Source of the DNA: JAYOEY01 sp038116945
Lineage (GTDB): Bacteria; Pseudomonadota; Alphaproteobacteria; MPNO01; UBA2964
DNA: 64,000 nt
Direction: 5' to 3'
Assembly: GCA_038116945.1 (NCBI GenBank)
Contig: JAYOEY010000007.1
Span: 62,001 to 126,000, forward strand
Shown here piece by piece: positions 59,630 through 64,000 of the stretch. A program made the position numbers and the translations under genes. Every line of letters starts with the position of its first letter. The first letter of the stretch is position 1. A model generated the notes under the pieces. That model was not told where the DNA came from and did no database searches. It saw nothing but the letters and a program-made list of their open reading frames with translations.

Positions 59630-60571
59630 CTAAAAACTTTCCAGCGGCGCGGACAGCGCGTTGTACAGTGCCAGCAGGGCGGTCTCCGGCGGCTGGTGCG
59701 TGCCGTGGGTCGTCAGCGTCCAGCCAAGGCCGCGCGCAATGTCCTGGATCGCCTGGCGGTGGCTTGCCATCAGGGCGACATAGTCGCTGCGCACCGCCTC
59801 GACGCGACCGATCATGGTCGATCCTTCGCCTTCCAGCCCGTCGAACCTGACGCGGCCGTTGAACGGCAGGTCGAGCTCCGCCGGATCGTAAATCTGCAGC
59901 AGGTGCCCCCGGACGCCCAGCGCGGCGAATCCACGCAACGACGTCTGTAGCGCTTCAGGCTGCATCAGGAAATCAGATGTCATGACCACGCGCGAATAGC
60001 GCGGCAACGCCGCGCGCGGCGGCTCGCTGACATCCAGGCATTCGGCGCCGGAAGGAGGCTCCCTGGCGAATTCGTTGGCGTAGCGTTCCAGGACCGCGCG
60101 CCCCGTCGCTGGCGTTTCCATTGATCCGAGGATGGCGATCCGTTCGCCGCCGCGCACCAGAAGCGACGCCAGCGCCAGGGTCAGGACAGCCGCGCGATCG
60201 AATTTTTCCGGCCGCTCCGGAACGGCGCTGTAGCGCATCGACGACGAGCGGTCGAGCCACAGCCAGACGCTCTGGGCGGCCTCCCATTCGGTCTCCCGGA
60301 TGAAGACGTGCTGGCGCTTGGCGGTTTGCCGCCAGTCGATCCGTGACAGGGAATCGCCTGGCTGATACTGGCGGAACTGCCAGAAGGAATCGCCCTGTCC
60401 GACCCGGCGGCGCCCATGCACGCCTTGCGCCACGGTCGCAGCAACCCGGTCGGCGGCCACCATCAGGGGCGGCAGACGGCTCGACGCCTGTTCGGCGCGG
60501 TGGCGGATGCCGGCGGGGCCTGCCCCGCCGGCTTCGTCCCGCGCAGGGTTGTTCAGGCCAAAGGCGCGCAC
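59630..60571 (-). CDS. DUF58 domain-containing protein
   Basis: A 313-residue DUF58 protein, the usual partner of MoxR ATPases. Characteristic is QYQPGDSLSRIDWRQTAKR followed by VWLWLDRSSSM, a degenerate vWA metal-binding site (DRSSS). GTG start at 60571, 19 nt inside the moxR gene end. Confidence 0.88.
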   Translation of the reverse strand: MRAFGLNNPARDEAGGAGPAGIRHRAEQASSRLPPLMVAADRVAATVAQGVHGRRRVGQGDSFWQFRQYQPGDSLSRIDWRQTAKRQHVFIRETEWEAAQSVWLWLDRSSSMRYSAVPERPEKFDRAAVLTLALASLLVRGGERIAILGSMETPATGRAVLERYANEFAREPPSGAECLDVSEPPRAALPRYSRVVMTSDFLMQPEALQTSLRGFAALGVRGHLLQIYDPAELDLPFNGRVRFDGLEGEGSTMIGRVEAVRSDYVALMASHRQAIQDIARGLGWTLTTHGTHQPPETALLALYNALSAPLESF

Positions 60572-61596
60572 AGCCGTTCGATGATCTCGTCAAGCGTTAC
60601 GCCGTCGGCGCGCGCAGCGAAGCTGAGCGCCATGCGGTGCCGCAAGACCGGTTTGGCGAGCGCCACGACGTCGTCCACCGACGGCGCGTAGCGTCCGCCG
60701 AGAACTGCGCGGGCGCGGCAGGCAAGCATCAGCGCCTGGCTGGCGCGAGGTCCGGGTCCCCAGGCGACATGGTTGCGGATCGAGGCATCGGCCGAGTCGT
60801 CGCCGGGCCGTCCAGACCTCACCAGCTTGAGAATGGCATCGACCACTGCTTCCCCGACCGGAATCTGGCGAACCAGCTTCTGGGCGGAGATCAGGTCGTC
60901 GGCCGTCATGACCTGTTCCGGGAGGTGCCGCTCAACCCCGGTGGTCGACAGCAGGACTTCGCGTTCCGCCGATTCGGATGGGTAGAGAACGTCGACCTGC
61001 ATCAGGAACCGGTCGAGCTGCGCTTCGGGCAGCGGGTAGGTGCCTTCCTGCTCCAGCGGGTTCTGCGTCGCCATGACATGGAAGGGCCGGGGCAGGGGAT
61101 GATACTGGCCGGCGACGGAGACGCGCTGTTCCTGCATCGCCTGCAGCAGCGCCGACTGGGTGCGCGGGCTGGCCCGGTTGATTTCGTCGGCCATCAGAAG
61201 CTGGCAGAACACGGGGCCCTCGATAAACCGGAAAGACCGGCCGCCTTCGCCGTCTTCGAGGATTTCCGAGCCCAGGATATCCGCCGGCATCAGGTCCGGC
61301 GTGAACTGTACGCGCTTGTCGTTGAGACCGAGAATGGTGCCCAGCGTATCGACGAGCAGCGTTTTCCCGAGACCGGGAAAGCCGATGAGCAGAACGTGAC
61401 CGCCCGCCAGCAGCGTGATAAGGGTTTCGTCGATGACCTGTTTCTGGCCGTATATTATGCGGCCGATACGGTCCCGGACCGTCGCCAGCCGCTGTCCGAG
61501 CGCTTCGATATCGGCGACCAGTCGCGCCGGCGGTTCGCCGGTTCTGGCTGGCGCGGCGACGTCTAGGGAATCTGCATCACTCAATCCGGTCTCCAT
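60553..61596 (-). CDS. MoxR-family AAA ATPase
   Basis: A 347-residue MoxR ATPase: Walker A GFPGLGKT, Walker B LLMADEINRASPRTQSALLQ, sensor 1 VMATQNPLEQEGTYPLPEAQ and the arginine finger LDRFLM region. In this family the ATPase helps assemble or activate metalloproteins or envelope complexes with DUF58/vWA partners. First gene of the operon moxR - DUF58 - DUF4159 - COG5426. Confidence 0.92.
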   Translation of the reverse strand: METGLSDADSLDVAAPARTGEPPARLVADIEALGQRLATVRDRIGRIIYGQKQVIDETLITLLAGGHVLLIGFPGLGKTLLVDTLGTILGLNDKRVQFTPDLMPADILGSEILEDGEGGRSFRFIEGPVFCQLLMADEINRASPRTQSALLQAMQEQRVSVAGQYHPLPRPFHVMATQNPLEQEGTYPLPEAQLDRFLMQVDVLYPSESAEREVLLSTTGVERHLPEQVMTADDLISAQKLVRQIPVGEAVVDAILKLVRSGRPGDDSADASIRNHVAWGPGPRASQALMLACRARAVLGGRYAPSVDDVVALAKPVLRHRMALSFAARADGVTLDEIIERLCAPLA

Positions 61597-61620
61597 AGGT
61601 AGGGGCGAGAAAAGCGGTCG

Positions 61621-62202
61621 ATGGATAGAATGAAATCAGCCAGTCTCGCGGAAACGCTCCAAAAAGGGCTTGGCGCCACGCTGTCCGGTTCCGGGTCATC
61701 GCCAAATCAGCAATTTTGCGGCGATATCGACATGCGGATCGCGCGTGACGGCACCTGGTTTTATCATGGGTCACCTATTGGACGAAAACAACTGGTAAAG
61801 CTGTTTTCATCCATTCTGCGCCGCGATGAAGACGATAATTTCTGGTTGGAGACGCCGGTCGAAAAATGCCGTATTCAGGTCGAGGACGCGCCGTTTCTCG
61901 CAGTTGAAATGACGGTCTCCGGCAGCGGTTCCGGCCAGGCGCTCAGTTTCCGCACCAATGTTGACGATATTGTGATAGCCGGGCCCGATCATCCGATCCG
62001 CGTGTCAATCGATTCCCGTACCGCAGAGCCGTCGCCCTACGTGCGGGTTCGGAGCGGTCTCGACGCGCTGATCGCGCGAGCCGTGTTCTACGATCTGGTG
62101 GAACTGGCGACGGAACGGGAGGTCGACGGCGAGATGCTGTTTGGCGTATGGAGCGGCGGCGCGTTCTTCCCGATAGGAGATCCGGGTGAAATCGTCGAGT
62201 AG
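61621..62202 (+). CDS. DUF1285 domain-containing protein
   Basis: A 193-residue protein of family DUF1285, known by structure but without function. Seen are GDIDMRIARDGTWFYHGSPI, GRKQLVKLFSSILRRDEDD, PVEKCRIQVEDAPF and the C-terminal DLVELATEREVDG with GVWSGGAFFPIG. Divergent from moxR with a 24-nt gap, a common neighbour arrangement in Alphaproteobacteria. Confidence 0.85.
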   Translation: MDRMKSASLAETLQKGLGATLSGSGSSPNQQFCGDIDMRIARDGTWFYHGSPIGRKQLVKLFSSILRRDEDDNFWLETPVEKCRIQVEDAPFLAVEMTVSGSGSGQALSFRTNVDDIVIAGPDHPIRVSIDSRTAEPSPYVRVRSGLDALIARAVFYDLVELATEREVDGEMLFGVWSGGAFFPIGDPGEIVE

Positions 62203-62219
62203 CGTATCGGTGGCACGGC

Positions 62220-62816
62220 ATGCGTGACTGGGTAAGGGAACGGCTGGCCGGCATGGCGGACCGCGGCAGCGACGCGCGGTCCTGGCCGGCGACGGGGGAG
62301 CTGTCGCCTGTCGGCGAGGTGTTGAGGTCCGCGGCGGTTCTCGTGCCGCTCGTCGACCGGCATGACGGCATGACTGTCCTTCTGACCCAACGGACGGCGA
62401 CCCTGCCCAAGCATGCGGGGCAGATATCGTTTCCCGGCGGGCAGGTGGCTCCGGGCGAAATAACGCCGGAAACGACGGCGCTCCGCGAAACCCATGAGGA
62501 GATCGGCGTCCCGGCGTCCGCCGTCGATCTGGTTGGCCGGCTCGGCGTGCGCGACACGAACACCGGGTTCCGGGTCGCGCCCGTCGTCGGATTCCTGACG
62601 CCGCCTTTCGACATCGTCGAACAGGCATCGGAGGTCGACTCGGTCTTCGAGGTGCCGCTCGACTTCGTTTGCGATCCCGCCAACCACAGGATCGACCGTC
62701 TCAGGGTTCGCGGCGAAGACCGGGATTTCCGTGCAATGCCATACGGCGATTATTATATATGGGGACTGACAGCCCGAATTCTGCATGAGCTGTCCGAAAT
62801 TCTGGGGCAAGAATGA
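62220..62816 (+). CDS. CoA pyrophosphatase-type NUDIX hydrolase
   Basis: A 198-residue NUDIX hydrolase of the CoA/acyl-CoA diphosphatase group: LLTQRTATLPKHAGQISFPG (the NuBA element) overlapping the Nudix box GGQVAPGEITPETTALRE with THEEIG. It would cleave CoA to 3',5'-ADP and phosphopantetheine derivatives. The gene starts 17 nt after DUF1285 and overlaps the next small gene by ATGA. Confidence 0.9.
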   Translation: MRDWVRERLAGMADRGSDARSWPATGELSPVGEVLRSAAVLVPLVDRHDGMTVLLTQRTATLPKHAGQISFPGGQVAPGEITPETTALRETHEEIGVPASAVDLVGRLGVRDTNTGFRVAPVVGFLTPPFDIVEQASEVDSVFEVPLDFVCDPANHRIDRLRVRGEDRDFRAMPYGDYYIWGLTARILHELSEILGQE

Positions 62817-63037
62817 TCCGTATCCTGTTTTATTTCGTCTTTGCGGTCGGCCTTCCGTTTCTGGTCTTTATCCTGTGGCGCGCCTACATGCCCCCAAGGT
62901 TCGGCGGGTCGCGGTCGATCGCGCGCGAGGAATGGGAGCCGCTGCCCTGGGTGTGGCTGGGAATTGCGAGCGCCATATCGATGGTGACGGCGTTTGCGCT
63001 GATGATCCTGTATCCGGAATGGTTCGGCGCGGCCTGA
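62813..63037 (+). CDS. DUF6111-family small membrane protein
   Basis: A 74-residue protein with two membrane helices (LFYFVFAVGLPFLVFILW and VWLGIASAISMVTAFALMIL) separated by a basic loop with REEWEPLPW. Typical of DUF6111, a small Alphaproteobacterial family that stands between the NUDIX and CCA genes. Function unknown. Confidence 0.82.
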   Translation: MIRILFYFVFAVGLPFLVFILWRAYMPPRFGGSRSIAREEWEPLPWVWLGIASAISMVTAFALMILYPEWFGAA

Positions 63038-63076
63038 CCGTGCGGCCCGATCCGTTTCCGAGCCCTGGGTAACCCG

Positions 63077-64000
63077 GTGGAACCGGCAGGAAAAATCGCC
63101 GTTCAGGACTGGATGAAGCGTCCGGAAACCGTCGCCGTCATGGCGGCGCTGGCGGCCGGCGGCCGGCCGGCCCGGTTCGTCGGCGGCTGCGTGCGCGATT
63201 CCCTGATCGGCCGGCCGGTCACCGATGTCGATATCGCGACCCCTGAACCGCCCGAGACGGCGACCCGCCTGATCGAGGACGCCGGCATCCGGGTGGTTCC
63301 GACGGGCAGGGCGCACGGCACGGTGACCGCCGTCGCCGGAGGCAAGCCGCATGAGGTAACGACCCTCAGGCGCGATATGGAGACGGACGGGCGGCATGCG
63401 GTGGTGGCGTTCACCGATGACTGGGCGGCGGACGCCGCGCGGCGGGATTTCACCTTCAACGCGCTCTATGCCGATCCTGACGGGACCCTGTACGATCCCA
63501 CCGGCGCCGGCATCGAGGATGCGCGCTCGGGTCGTGTGCGGTTTGTCGGCAATGCCCGCGACCGGATTGAGGAGGACGTGCTGCGTCTGCTCCGGTTCTT
63601 CCGGTTCTACGCGCATTACGGTATCGGTCCGCCGGACGGCGAGGCGCTCGCCGCCTGTCGCGCGATGGCGTCCGCAATCTCGACCCTGTCGCCCGAACGG
63701 GTCTGGTCGGAGTTGCGGCGGCTGCTGCTCGCGCCCGATCCCGCGCCGACGCTCGCGCTGATGGAAAATGCGGGCGTCCTTGCCGAGTTGCTTCCGGAGG
63801 CGCGGCGGTCGGAAAGGCTGGCCGCGCTGGTCAGGGTCGAAACCGGCCTGCCGGTTCCCGCCGATGCGATCCGCCGTCTCGCCGCGCTGGTCGAGACAGA
63901 TGCGGCGGGTGCGGAAGCCATCGCCATAAGAATGCGTATGGCAGCGCGCGAGGGAAAGCGTCTGGGGAGTCTGTCGGTGGCAGGACTTCGCCCCGATGCC
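63077..64000 (+). CDS. cca: CCA tRNA nucleotidyltransferase, 3' end beyond window
   Basis: A 308-residue part of a class II CCA-adding/poly(A) polymerase-type enzyme. Motifs are FVGGCVRDSLIGRPVTDVDI (nucleotide binding and catalytic aspartates), TGRAHGTVTAV, RRDFTFNALYADPDG (motif B region) and RIEEDVLRLLRFFRFYAHYG. A GTG start at 63077 gives the usual length before the first motif; the ATG at 63113 is an alternative. The protein continues past the window. Confidence 0.88.
   Translation, partial: MEPAGKIAVQDWMKRPETVAVMAALAAGGRPARFVGGCVRDSLIGRPVTDVDIATPEPPETATRLIEDAGIRVVPTGRAHGTVTAVAGGKPHEVTTLRRDMETDGRHAVVAFTDDWAADAARRDFTFNALYADPDGTLYDPTGAGIEDARSGRVRFVGNARDRIEEDVLRLLRFFRFYAHYGIGPPDGEALAACRAMASAISTLSPERVWSELRRLLLAPDPAPTLALMENAGVLAELLPEARRSERLAALVRVETGLPVPADAIRRLAALVETDAAGAEAIAIRMRMAAREGKRLGSLSVAGLRPDA

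Noticed and set aside
1..64000. CRISPR array, prophage or toxin-antitoxin pair
   Set aside because: No regularly spaced repeats, phage structural genes or recognisable toxin-antitoxin pair were seen in the sequence.

Overview
The window is high-GC, densely packed bacterial chromosome that fits an Alphaproteobacterium, plausibly a Rhodospirillales-like lineage. The evidence is the mix of families: a DUF1285 - NUDIX - DUF6111 - CCA-adding enzyme run, a moxR - DUF58 - DUF4159 operon, many TRAP transporters, an aerobic CO-dehydrogenase-like (CoxMSL) operon, and ATGA-type translational coupling. This lineage is inferred from gene content; no rRNA gene is present. There are about 65 protein genes, one tRNA gene (tRNA-Leu, anticodon CAA), one IS3-family remnant, and no CRISPR array or prophage.

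Layout. 1-7.5 kb: Coq7-like and DsbB-like genes, a YqaA-type membrane protein, tRNA-Leu, a trypsin-like protease, hydrolases, a QueG/reductive-dehalogenase-like iron-sulfur protein and a TauD-type dioxygenase. 7.5-10.3 kb: a scarred segment with a secreted lectin-like protein, a secreted protein fused in frame to the tail of an IS3 transposase, and the 3' half of an adenylate cyclase gene. 10.3-14 kb: two amidohydrolases, an anchored secreted protein and an SDR. 14-19.5 kb: an envelope cluster of three paralogous lipoproteins, an M48-PDZ lipoprotein protease, two unknown proteins and a secreted metalloprotease. 19.6-23.5 kb: a TauE-like exporter and the znuA / zur-znuC-znuB zinc locus around a candidate Zur operator. 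23.5-30.7 kb: a coxM-S-L, enoyl-CoA hydratase and amidohydrolase operon, divergent from a ubiD decarboxylase gene. 30.8-54 kb: three TRAP loci with five substrate-binding-protein paralogues (one with an internal amber codon), a hydroxycinnamoyl-CoA hydratase-lyase-like enzyme with a histone-H1-like tail, two MetE-like methyltransferases, three glutathione S-transferases, a complete liv-type ABC transporter and a PhyH dioxygenase. 54-64 kb: a 2OG oxygenase, the MoxR/DUF58/DUF4159 operon and housekeeping genes.

Working together. The 10-54 kb part reads as a scavenging and catabolic region. TRAP and ABC importers with periplasmic receptors sit beside enzymes of kinds used on lignin-derived or other aromatic acids: LigI-like and ACMSD/LigW-like amidohydrolases, UbiD, a hydroxycinnamoyl-CoA hydratase-lyase relative, GSTs of which one resembles LigF, MetE-like methyltransferases and a Mo-hydroxylase. 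That theme is an inference from families; no substrate is demonstrated. The most unusual items are the host-transposase chimera at 8.3-9.9 kb, the amber-interrupted TRAP receptor gene at 37.4 kb, the nested stem-loop between two receptor genes at 31.9 kb, the Lys/Ala tail on the hydratase-lyase at 35.2 kb and the lipoprotein triplet at 14.1-15.3 kb.
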